The notes beneath the pieces were generated by a model, which was not told the DNA's origin, made no database searches, and was given only the letters and a program-made list of their open reading frames with translations. A stretch of DNA of 64,000 nucleotides, from positions 372,001-436,000 of the forward strand of contig NZ_WIXI01000051.1 in assembly GCF_009617585.1 (NCBI RefSeq), read 5' to 3'. This stretch comes from Endobacterium cereale. GTDB lineage: Bacteria; Pseudomonadota; Alphaproteobacteria; Rhizobiales; Rhizobiaceae. Shown piece after piece: positions 55,372 to 62,985 of the stretch (position 1 is the stretch's first letter; every line of letters starts with the position of its first letter). The translations under genes and the position numbers were made by a program.

Positions 55372-55941
55372 TTAAAGCCCGAGCGGCAGCGAAATCGCTT
55401 TCGGGCGTGATGCGGAAAAGCTCAGTTGTGCGGCGAGTTTTGGTGCCGCATCGGCAGGCACCACGAATTTTTCCTCGATCATGACAGCGCTGCTCTTTTT
55501 CGGCGGCGTCAGCGAGGTTATGCCGCAGCCGTTGACCGGATCGGCTTTCGGCTCGAGATCGCGGCTGATATCGTTGGACAGTGACACCTCCAGCGGCAGC
55601 CAGCGACGGCCGGTGTCGTCGGTCAGGCTCACCTGGCATTGGCCCCAGTTCTTGCCGATATCGTCATGCGCGGTTGCCACCAGCCGCACCACGATCAGCC
55701 GCATCGCACCGGGAAATTTCTGCGCCGTATCACGCCCGTCACCGATCAGCCGCACATTTTCCAGTCGCCAGAGCGCGCCGGCATAATCGAGATTGCCATT
55801 GCCGGTGAGAATCTCGCTTTCGCTAAGGCGAGAATATTCCTCGATATTACGCCAGGCATTGATGCGGAAAGCAACCACCAGCAGCACCGGCAGGCTCGCC
55901 AGCGAAAGCCAGAACCACTTTCTTTCGCGGTTAGATGCCAT
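55372..55941 (-). CDS. Single-pass membrane protein of unknown function (module gene 3)
   Basis: 189 residues. One N-terminal helix (FWLSLASLPVLLVVAF) anchors a likely extracytoplasmic domain with the segments LDYAGALWRLENVRLIGDG, MRLIVVRLVATAHDDIGKNWGQCQVSLTDDTGRRWLPL and MIEEKFVVPADAAPKLAAQLSF. The pattern resembles immunoglobulin-like DUF4352 or telomeric-repeat-factor-like folds, with no confident match. It overlaps the preceding gene by 11 bases, indicating translational coupling. Confidence 0.7.
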   Translation of the reverse strand: MASNRERKWFWLSLASLPVLLVVAFRINAWRNIEEYSRLSESEILTGNGNLDYAGALWRLENVRLIGDGRDTAQKFPGAMRLIVVRLVATAHDDIGKNWGQCQVSLTDDTGRRWLPLEVSLSNDISRDLEPKADPVNGCGITSLTPPKKSSAVMIEEKFVVPADAAPKLAAQLSFSASRPKAISLPLGL

Positions 55942-56491
55942 TCTTGCCGAGCTCCATTTTTTCACGCAAAACGATGCCGTTCTGCTCCAGCGTTATGGCA
56001 AGTTCATCCTCGAGCTGCGGTCCATATTGCCGCGAAAGCAGCAGCGTCATGTCGCGCGTTTCTTCCTTCGGCATTTCGAAAATGTAGATGCCGGTGGTCG
56101 GCAGCCCGGGCTGGACCGTTTTGGCCGAAAGCACATTCGGCGCCGCCTGGGCACGCTGTGACTGGTGATAGAGGCGGCCCGACGTGCCGATGATCGTTGC
56201 ACCCCGCACCGGCATGGTTTCGCGCATCGCCTGCAACTCTGCGGACACGATGACCCATGTGCCGGAACTCTGGCGCTCGACGGCGCGCCCGAACTGGTCC
56301 CAGGCAAGCGTTTTCGCTTTCTGCACCTGCCGGATCTGCGCACTGAACACGGTACCGGACACCGTCTCTCCCTGCCGTCCTTCGGTCCTGATCGGCCCGG
56401 TCAACATTGCGTAAGGTGGTGTCGTTGCCTGCAGCGCGGCCAGCACCGTCATCGACACGGCGATTACGACGATGAGGAAAACAAGGCGCAT
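55931..56491 (-). CDS. Single-pass membrane protein of unknown function (module gene 2)
   Basis: 186 residues with an N-terminal signal anchor (LVFLIVVIAVSMTVLAAL) and an extracytoplasmic beta-rich domain (YAMLTGPIRTEGRQGETVSG, WVIVSAELQAMRETMPVRGATIIG, GIYIFEMPKEETRDMTLLLS). No family is recognised. The ATG shares one base with the stop of the upstream gene (TGATG). It is co-expressed with module genes 1 and 3. Confidence 0.7.
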   Translation of the reverse strand: MRLVFLIVVIAVSMTVLAALQATTPPYAMLTGPIRTEGRQGETVSGTVFSAQIRQVQKAKTLAWDQFGRAVERQSSGTWVIVSAELQAMRETMPVRGATIIGTSGRLYHQSQRAQAAPNVLSAKTVQPGLPTTGIYIFEMPKEETRDMTLLLSRQYGPQLEDELAITLEQNGIVLREKMELGKNGI

Positions 56492-57099
56492 CAGGGTTTT
56501 GCCTCTGCTGCCGGAATGGGTGCAGGGGCGGGCGCCAATGGCAGCGTCACCTGCGCCACGCTGCCGGCCGAAAACCAGCCCGGAGCGGCGTAGAGATTAT
56601 CACGCGGCTTGAACTTTTCACCCTCGACCTTGACCTTCAGTTCTTTCGGCAATGTCAGGTCGGCCGGCACCTGCCAGACGGCTTTCACCGCCTCCGGCAT
56701 CATCGGCTGCATGTCCCACAAAATGTCCTTGTCGCGCATCAGATAAAATTGCGGTTTTGGCGCATTGGGAATGTTCTGAAGCCTGATCAGGTCGCGATAG
56801 ATGTTCGAACTCTCGGCCGAGAGATTTTCCAGTACCATGTCGATGGCTACCACCTGCTTGCCCGGTGCGATATGGGATCCGTTCGGCATCTCGCCGCCAA
56901 TGACGCCGGCACTCAGCGATACTTTCCAGCGCCCGGCATCGACGGGTGTCGCGATCGCCACCTGCGGAATGATCTCCGCCTGCCGTTTTTCATAGAGCGA
57001 ATAACCGAGCGAGATCGCCGCCGCCAGCAGACCGCCAATCCCCGCCAAAAGCTTGGTCAGCATGGCCTTGTTGGTTTTTCGGCTGATCGGCTTGAGCAT
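56491..57099 (-). CDS. Single-pass membrane protein of unknown function (module gene 1)
   Basis: 202 residues. A basic N-terminus (KPISRKTNKAMLTK) and one helix (LLAGIGGLLAAAISLGYSLY) precede an extracytoplasmic domain (GRWKVSLSAGVIGGEMPNG, VAIDMVLENLSAESSNIYRDLIRL, FYLMRDKDILWDMQPMMPEAVKAVWQVPADL) and a Pro/Ala-rich end. The alternation and the AIDMVLENLS strand recall DUF4352-like beta-sandwiches; this is only a suggestion. An upstream ATG at 57153 lacks a ribosome-binding site, so 57099 is used. Confidence 0.7.
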   Translation of the reverse strand: MLKPISRKTNKAMLTKLLAGIGGLLAAAISLGYSLYEKRQAEIIPQVAIATPVDAGRWKVSLSAGVIGGEMPNGSHIAPGKQVVAIDMVLENLSAESSNIYRDLIRLQNIPNAPKPQFYLMRDKDILWDMQPMMPEAVKAVWQVPADLTLPKELKVKVEGEKFKPRDNLYAAPGWFSAGSVAQVTLPLAPAPAPIPAAEAKP

Positions 57100-57271
57100 G
57101 AATATCCAGTCCTCGGGCGAGGCAAGTGTCAGAGCAATGTCCGGCCGAACCATGGTGGCTTTGCAGTGCGAGGACCTGCACTCGAAACCGTGAGAGATTT
57201 AGCATCGCGCCCGTGATTGTCCACCTCTTCGGCTTCTGCTTGACCGCAACGCGATAGAGGCATATTGACAA

Positions 57272-57288
57272 AAGTCATCAGATGACTT
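57272..57288. promoter_or_regulatory. Palindromic operator of the FadR-type regulator
   Basis: AAGTCATC-A-GATGACTT is a perfect 17-bp palindrome lying 15 bases before the regulator ATG. TTGACA at 57265-57270 immediately precedes it, so the operator fills the -35/-10 spacer. GntR/FadR proteins often use TNGTNNNACNA-like sites of this size; autoregulation is inferred. Confidence 0.75.
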
Positions 57289-57302
57289 GATGAAATAGAT
57301 AC

Positions 57303-57980
57303 ATGCAGACACTGAGCAAATCCAGCCTCACAGAGAGTGCCGCGCAAGCGATCCGCAGCGAGATCACCTCCGGCCGCTGGGCAATCGGCGCGAAACTGCC
57401 CAATGAGGCAAGCCTGTCGGCCACGCTCTCGGTCAGTCGCGGTACGGTGCGCGAAGCTGTGCGGGTTCTGGTTGCGCAGGGGTTTCTCGAAACCCGGCAG
57501 GGCTCAGGCACCTATGTACTGTCCAGCACCGACACATCAAAAACATTCGACATGGCCCGCCGCACCAGCCTGCGCGACCAGTTCGAGGCGCGCTGCGCGC
57601 TCGATGTCGAGTCAGCGCGGCTGGCGGCGCTGCGCCATACGCCTCAGGTGATCACCGATCTGCGCCGCCTGCTTGCCGAGCGCGGCAACTACAAAGGCGG
57701 CGACAGACAGGAATTCATCGCTCGCGATCTCGCCTTCCACAAGGCCGTCATCGCCGCATCCGGTAATCGCGCCCTCATGGAAATCTACGATTTCTTCTCG
57801 GCCACCATCTCGGAAACCATCGAGGCTACGATCTCGGCGGAAGTGCCCGAACCCGACATGCAGGCGCATGCCGATATCATCGATGCCATCGAAACCGGCA
57901 ATCCCGATGCGGCTTCAGCAGCCGTGCGCCGGTTCATGGCTCCCGTCTTTTCCGCACTGGATACATTGTTGCAGTCATGA
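57303..57980 (+). CDS. GntR family (FadR subfamily) transcriptional regulator
   Basis: 225 residues. The N-terminal winged helix has IRSEITSGRWAIGAKLPNEASLSATLSVSRGTVREAVRVLVAQGFLETRQGSGTYV. The C-terminal FCD domain (about residues 85-220) has the metal-binding type residues in ARDLAFHKAVIAASGN and HADIIDAIETGNPDAASAAVRRFM. Its ATGA overlap with the CynX-like transporter gene and the palindrome upstream suggest that it controls both genes in response to a small carboxylate or the transported compound. Confidence 0.93.
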   Translation: MQTLSKSSLTESAAQAIRSEITSGRWAIGAKLPNEASLSATLSVSRGTVREAVRVLVAQGFLETRQGSGTYVLSSTDTSKTFDMARRTSLRDQFEARCALDVESARLAALRHTPQVITDLRRLLAERGNYKGGDRQEFIARDLAFHKAVIAASGNRALMEIYDFFSATISETIEATISAEVPEPDMQAHADIIDAIETGNPDAASAAVRRFMAPVFSALDTLLQS

Positions 57981-59368
57981 CAACTTCCTTGCACACCTCC
58001 GTCGCCCAAGCTTCGCAAGAGGGGTCGGCACAAAGCCAGGCTGCCGCACAGCGGATGCCGTATAACCAATCCTCCGCAGGGCCGGCAGAAGAAGCCTCGT
58101 CGCACGAGATGCTCGTCGATCCCGTCGAGGAAACGCTGGTCGATGCCGAAGTCGATACCGTTCCGGTGCCGGCGCCACCGAAACTAGGCACGTTTGGCCG
58201 CGTGGCTCTTGGCGCGAGCCTCGTGCTGATTGCCTTCAACCTGCGCCCGGTCTTTTCCAGCGCCTCGGCGCTATTGCCGGAAATCCGTGCGGAAATGGGC
58301 TTGTCGGCGCTCGGCGCCAGCTTGCTCACCACGCTGCCGGTCGTCTGCCTCGGCGCCTTTTCGCCGCTGGCACCAAAGCTGGCGCAGCGCTTCGGATCAG
58401 AACGCACGCTGCTCGGTGTTCTGGTTCTTTTGGCACTCGGCACGGCATTGCGCGGCCTTGTCTCCGCGCCACTGCTGTTTTTCGGCACGGCGCTTGCCGG
58501 CGCCTGCATCGCTGTCGGTAATGTGCTTTTGCCCGGCCTCGTGAAACGAGATTTTCCGAAACAGGCCGCCCTGATGACCGGGCTTTACACGATGGCGCTC
58601 TGCGCCGGTGCCGCCAGCGCCGCCGGCCTGACCCTGCCGATCGAAAAGGCGCTTGACGGCTCCATGCATGCGGCACTTGCCGTCTGGGCGCTGCCGGCGG
58701 TTGCCGTCGCACTCCTCTGGCTGCCACAGGTGTTTCTGGCCAAGCGCCAGGCGGGCCGCAGCGGTTTTCGTGTCGAAGGCCTCTGGCGGGATCGCCTTGC
58801 CTGGAATGTCACCCTGTTCATGGGCCTGCAATCGGCGCTCGCCTACAGCGTTTTCGGCTGGCTCGTCCCGATCCTGCGCGATCGCGGTCTCGATGGCGTC
58901 ACGGCCGGTGCCATCGTCTCCGCGTCGGTCATGGTGCAGGCGGCCTCCTGCCTCGTTGTCCCGCATATCGCCGTGCGCGGCAAAAACCAGAGCGTCATCA
59001 ACGTCACGCTGTGCGCCTTCGCGGTTACGGCGCTGATTGGCCTTCTGTTCGCGCCGCTTTCCACCGTGTGGATATGGGCGGTTTTGCAGGGCATCGGTCA
59101 GGGCGGTCTTATCGCTGCCGCCATGACCGTGATCGTGCTGCGCTCACGCGATCCGCATGTGGCGGCGCACCTGTCGGGCATGGCGCAATGTGTCGGTTAT
59201 CTGCTCGCCGCCATCGGGCCGCTGATCGTCGGCGTCATACGCGGTGCCACCGGCAGTTTTGCATGGTGCGCGGTGCTGTTCGTCGCGATCGGTTCGGTTG
59301 CCGCCTTCAACGGCTGGCGGGCAGGACGGGCGCTGCATGTGGAGGCGAAAACGGTGGAGACCGCCTGA
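57977..59368 (+). CDS. MFS transporter, CynX/NimT family
   Basis: 463 residues with 12 helices. A hydrophilic N-terminal extension of about 70 residues (rich in Ala, Glu, Pro) precedes the first helix. The CynX/NimT-like features LVLIAFNLRPVFSSASALLPEIRAEMGLS and LPGLVKRDFPKQAALMTGLYTMALCAGAASAAG are clear. The family includes the E. coli cyanate permease CynX and the nitroimidazole transporter NimT, but specificity cannot be assigned. No cyanase gene is in the window. It is coupled to the upstream GntR gene. Confidence 0.9.
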   Translation: MTTSLHTSVAQASQEGSAQSQAAAQRMPYNQSSAGPAEEASSHEMLVDPVEETLVDAEVDTVPVPAPPKLGTFGRVALGASLVLIAFNLRPVFSSASALLPEIRAEMGLSALGASLLTTLPVVCLGAFSPLAPKLAQRFGSERTLLGVLVLLALGTALRGLVSAPLLFFGTALAGACIAVGNVLLPGLVKRDFPKQAALMTGLYTMALCAGAASAAGLTLPIEKALDGSMHAALAVWALPAVAVALLWLPQVFLAKRQAGRSGFRVEGLWRDRLAWNVTLFMGLQSALAYSVFGWLVPILRDRGLDGVTAGAIVSASVMVQAASCLVVPHIAVRGKNQSVINVTLCAFAVTALIGLLFAPLSTVWIWAVLQGIGQGGLIAAAMTVIVLRSRDPHVAAHLSGMAQCVGYLLAAIGPLIVGVIRGATGSFAWCAVLFVAIGSVAAFNGWRAGRALHVEAKTVETA

Positions 59369-59382
59369 GGTCGTCTGTAGGC

Positions 59383-60846
59383 TCAATCGTCGGAACATCG
59401 ATCCAGCTTCGGTGATCGCGTGGTCAGAAGATCGCCGACGCGCGGTCCATGCAAGATCGTGCCATCCTCGCCACGTTTGTACCGCACGCCCACCTGGCAG
59501 GCATGCGGCGCCATGCCCCAGATCCAGCCGATCAGGTGCCTGTCCGTATGTGCGGGTGAATAAAGCGGCATGTTGTGACGCAAACCGTCCTCTTCGCCGA
59601 GATCGAGCGTACACATCACCGTTCCTTCGCCATCGTCCTCTTCATCGAGAACAGGCTCTGCCACATGGGTAATGCGGGGCATGACAGGCTCCACATGCAC
59701 CAGTTCGCGCAGGCTCTGTGGCAGGTCGGTCAAGGGCGGAGCGGCGCGGTCATCGCTGGAATTTTCCGACAATGCCTCCTCTGGCGTCACGCGACGGAAA
59801 TAATATTTGCTGCTGCCGATCGTGCCGCGACCACCGATCGCTGTGGCGATATTCTTCAGTTCGCCGAATTGCAGGAGAAGGGTTTCTCCGCCTGTGGGCA
59901 TGACGAGCAGCTCGTCGTCACGCGCATCGCTTCCCAATGAATCACCGCGCAGCCGAATGTCGAGCACCAGCTTGATATCGCCATTCGCGTTGCGTTCGAT
60001 CTTGTAAGGGCCGGCATAAGAACGCACCTCCGTCCGCTCGAATGTCTGGTAGTGGATACGCCAGAACAACAGCCGGTATTGGCCGCCCGGCTGGAGCGCC
60101 AGAAGGCGGTACCAGTCGCTGTAGGAGGAGAGATAAAGTCCGGTCAGATCATCGCCTGTTGCAGAATCGGCAAACATGTCGCGATAGGCATCCGGAATGG
60201 CTTGCACCAGCGTATTCGGTTCTTCGCCCTTCTTTTTCGGCGGATCCACCGCATCGCGTAAGCGATGGTGCATAGCTGCCGCATCCACCTTTTTGATCTG
60301 CAGCATCTGCATGGTCAGCAGCATCTGGTTGATCTCATAGGCCTCGCCGGTCGCCAGCAAGCCGTTTTCCTCCCGCGCAATCTTTTCCGTGGCGGCCGGG
60401 ATCAGGCTTTCCAGCGCGCGCGTGTCACAGAGAAAACCGTTGAAGAAATCATCCAGCTTCCATGTCAGCACGTCCGTCTCTTTCGAGACGGGATCGAAAT
60501 AGGCCACATCTTCTTCGGTATCCGTCAGGCGCCGGTAATAGAGAAGAATGCCGAATGGTGTCATGGCGATCGGCACGCGCACGGCAGCGCCGGGCGGCGA
60601 GATGATCCAGCGATCCAGTACCGGCTGCCAGATGCTTGGGTCGATGAGCGCCAGCTGCCGGTTGCCGTAAAAGCCGAACCCCTTGCGCTGCCATAGTTCA
60701 AGCAGGCTTGCCGGAAGGATGTCCCGATAACTCTCGATACGTTCTGCCGGTGCCGGCGTGACCTGCCGCGATGGCGGATGTTTTCTGGTGAATTTGTGAA
60801 GAGCCGGGCGGTAAAACAGCGAGCGCAAAAACTTGAACATCTGCAA
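59383..60846 (-). CDS. GAD-like/DUF1851-like protein with long C-terminal extension
   Basis: 487 residues, soluble. The N-terminal part (YRDILPASLLELWQRKGFGFYGNRQLALIDPSIWQPVLDRWI and VPIAMTPFGILLYYRR) resembles GAD-like plus DUF1851 domains, known from type VI secretion immunity protein Tdi1 and from toxin-immunity clusters. The middle part (YKIERNANGDIKLVLDIRLRGDSLG) and the end (VMCTLDLGEEDGLRHNMPLYSPAHTDRHLIGWIWGMAPHACQVGVRYKRGEDG) are unassigned. It is convergent with the MFS gene; no toxin gene is adjacent. Confidence 0.7.
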   Translation of the reverse strand: MQMFKFLRSLFYRPALHKFTRKHPPSRQVTPAPAERIESYRDILPASLLELWQRKGFGFYGNRQLALIDPSIWQPVLDRWIISPPGAAVRVPIAMTPFGILLYYRRLTDTEEDVAYFDPVSKETDVLTWKLDDFFNGFLCDTRALESLIPAATEKIAREENGLLATGEAYEINQMLLTMQMLQIKKVDAAAMHHRLRDAVDPPKKKGEEPNTLVQAIPDAYRDMFADSATGDDLTGLYLSSYSDWYRLLALQPGGQYRLLFWRIHYQTFERTEVRSYAGPYKIERNANGDIKLVLDIRLRGDSLGSDARDDELLVMPTGGETLLLQFGELKNIATAIGGRGTIGSSKYYFRRVTPEEALSENSSDDRAAPPLTDLPQSLRELVHVEPVMPRITHVAEPVLDEEDDGEGTVMCTLDLGEEDGLRHNMPLYSPAHTDRHLIGWIWGMAPHACQVGVRYKRGEDGTILHGPRVGDLLTTRSPKLDRCSDD

Positions 60847-61126
60847 AGGGCTCCAGGACGCGATCCCGCCAATATGGAGCCGTGGCGCCCGATGGCCATG
60901 CCCAGGGTATTTTCCCGCAAGTCAGGTCTAACGTGTTTGCCAAGGCGCCGGCCAGCACACGATCACGGACTTTTGGCTGGCCCCAACCGACCACCCGATG
61001 TTTCTCTCACGCCGTATCGATGAACCGAAAAACTCCCTTGTTACGGGATTGACGTTTACGCAAACGTCAATATTTTAGCGATGGAGTTTGCCGGTTACCA
61101 CCGGCGCGCAGAGGAGGAGTTTGCGC
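60847..61126. other. Promoter region of the acyl-CoA dehydrogenase operon
   Basis: 280 bases without a gene. It contains the 24-bp palindrome at 61048-61071 (separate entry). The left part shows no further strong signal. Confidence 0.5.
61048..61071. promoter_or_regulatory. Palindrome ATTGACGTTT-ACGC-AAACGTCAAT upstream of acyl-CoA dehydrogenase
   Basis: Perfect 10-bp arms with a 4-base centre, ending 56 bases before the start codon. The TTGACGTTTACG core is similar to motifs I recall for MerR-type regulators of branched-chain or fatty-acid oxidation (LiuR-like) in Proteobacteria. The palindrome is seen directly; the regulator is inferred and not encoded in this window. Confidence 0.65.
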
Positions 61127-62920
61127 ATGCCCATCTACAAGGCCCCCGTTGAAGATACGCTGTTCATCCTGAACGACGTGCTCAGTCTCGAACGTTTCGG
61201 CAATCTGCCCGGCTTTGCCGATGCGACGCCGGACATGATCGAGGCGATCCTCGGCGAGGCCTCCAAGGTGGCGGAAGAAGCGCTTTTCCCGCTCAATCTG
61301 TCCGGCGATCAGGAAGGCTGCACCCGCAAGGATGACGGCTCGGTCACCGTACCAAAGGGTTTCAAGGAAGCCTACGACCAGTATTGTCAGGGCGGCTGGA
61401 TCGGGCTTGCCGTGCCGGAGGAGTTTGGCGGGCAGGGGCTTCCCTACACGCTGCACGCCGCCGTTGGCGAATACATGTCGTCTGCCAACATGTCGTTGAT
61501 GATGTATCCGGGCCTCACACAGGGCGCCATTGCCGCCATCCTCGTGCACGGCTCGGATGAGCAGAAGGCCACCTATCTGCCCAACATGGTCGGCGGCACA
61601 TGGTCCGGCACCATGAACCTCACCGAACCCCATTGCGGCACCGATCTCGGCCTGCTGCGCACCAAGGCCGTGCCGCAGGGCGATGGCAGCTATAAGATTT
61701 CCGGCCAGAAGATTTTCATCTCGGCCGGCGAACACGGCATGACGGATAACATCATCCACCTCGTGCTCGCCCGCATCGAAGGCGCGCCTGAAGGCACCAA
61801 GGGCATTTCGCTGTTTATCGTGCCAAAATTCATGGTCGGTGAGAATGGCGCGCTGGGTGATCGCAACGGCGTCACCTGTGGCGCGCTCGAAGAGAAAATG
61901 GGTATCCACGGCAATTCCACCTGCGTCATGAACTATGATGATGCCGTGGGCTATCTCATCGGCGCGGAAAACAAGGGCCTGTCGGCCATGTTCGTGATGA
62001 TGAACGAGGCCCGCCTCGGCGTCGGCCTGCAGGGCCTTTCGATCGCCGAGACCGCCTATCAGAACGCCGTCGCTTACGCCAATGAGCGTATCCAGGGCCG
62101 TTCTCTTTCGGGTGCGAAGGCACCGGATAAGAAGGCCGATCCGATCATCGTCCACCCGGATATCCGCCGTTCGCTGATGACGATCAAATCGTTCAACGAG
62201 GCTGGACGTGCCTTCCTTCTCTGGACTGCACTCAAATCCGACATCGCCCACCGCTCGCCGGATGAGGCCGAACGCCAGAATGCCGACGATCTGCTTGGTC
62301 TCGCCACGCCGATCCTCAAGGGCGTGCTGACCGACAAGGGGTTCGACCACGCCGTGATGGCGCAGCAGGTGTTTGGTGGCCACGGGTATATCGAGGAACA
62401 TGGCATGAGCCAGTATGTCCGCGATGCCCGTATCGCCATGATCTATGAAGGCGCAAACGGCATCCAGGCGCTCGATCTGGTGGGTCGCAAGCTGGCGCTC
62501 AACGGCAGCCGCGCCGTCATGGCCATGTTCAAGGAAATCGGCGATTTCTGCGAGGAAAACCGCACTGACGAAGCGATGGCGCCCTACACCAAGGCATTGA
62601 AAAAAGGTCTCAACGACGCGCAGGCATCGACCATGTGGTTCATGCAAAACGCCATGGCCAAGCCCGATAATGCCGGCGCGGGTTCGACCGATTACATGCA
62701 CCTGTTTGGCCTCGTGACGCTCGGCTACATGTGGGCCAAAATCGCCAAGGCCGCGCAGGAAAAGCTTGGCTCAGGGGATGCTCGCGAGGACTATCTGAAG
62801 AACAAGCTGGTGACGGCACGCTTCTTCATGGAGAAGGTGATGCCCGAAACGGCATTGCGCAAGGTGCGCATCGAGGCAGGTGCGGATAGCGTGATGGAAC
62901 TGGCGGCGGAAGCATTCTGA
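61127..62920 (+). CDS. Acyl-CoA dehydrogenase (DmdC-like)
   Basis: 597 residues, an FAD enzyme introducing the alpha,beta-double bond into acyl-Co[25 protein letters not shown] is the typical N-terminus of the 600-residue acyl-CoA dehydrogenase group that includes 3-methylmercaptopropionyl-CoA dehydrogenase. [21 protein letters not shown] (FAD contact) and [40 protein letters not shown] (catalytic Glu region) are intact. GGAGGAG precedes the ATG. It is followed by a thiolase gene, so it is probably a fatty-acid beta-oxidation operon rather than dedicated DMSP catabolism. Confidence 0.92.
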   Translation: MPIYKAPVEDTLFILNDVLSLERFGNLPGFADATPDMIEAILGEASKVAEEALFPLNLSGDQEGCTRKDDGSVTVPKGFKEAYDQYCQGGWIGLAVPEEFGGQGLPYTLHAAVGEYMSSANMSLMMYPGLTQGAIAAILVHGSDEQKATYLPNMVGGTWSGTMNLTEPHCGTDLGLLRTKAVPQGDGSYKISGQKIFISAGEHGMTDNIIHLVLARIEGAPEGTKGISLFIVPKFMVGENGALGDRNGVTCGALEEKMGIHGNSTCVMNYDDAVGYLIGAENKGLSAMFVMMNEARLGVGLQGLSIAETAYQNAVAYANERIQGRSLSGAKAPDKKADPIIVHPDIRRSLMTIKSFNEAGRAFLLWTALKSDIAHRSPDEAERQNADDLLGLATPILKGVLTDKGFDHAVMAQQVFGGHGYIEEHGMSQYVRDARIAMIYEGANGIQALDLVGRKLALNGSRAVMAMFKEIGDFCEENRTDEAMAPYTKALKKGLNDAQASTMWFMQNAMAKPDNAGAGSTDYMHLFGLVTLGYMWAKIAKAAQEKLGSGDAREDYLKNKLVTARFFMEKVMPETALRKVRIEAGADSVMELAAEAF

Positions 62921-62985
62921 GCCATTTGTAAGGACAAGGCGCGCGCAAGTGCCGACCCGAAAGGGAAAACGGGAGAGATGATACC

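Noticed and set aside
61067-62701. 544-codon antisense open frame opposite the acyl-CoA dehydrogenase
   Set aside because: The plus-strand gene is unmistakable. The antisense translation has atypical composition and no family similarity, a GC-rich shadow.
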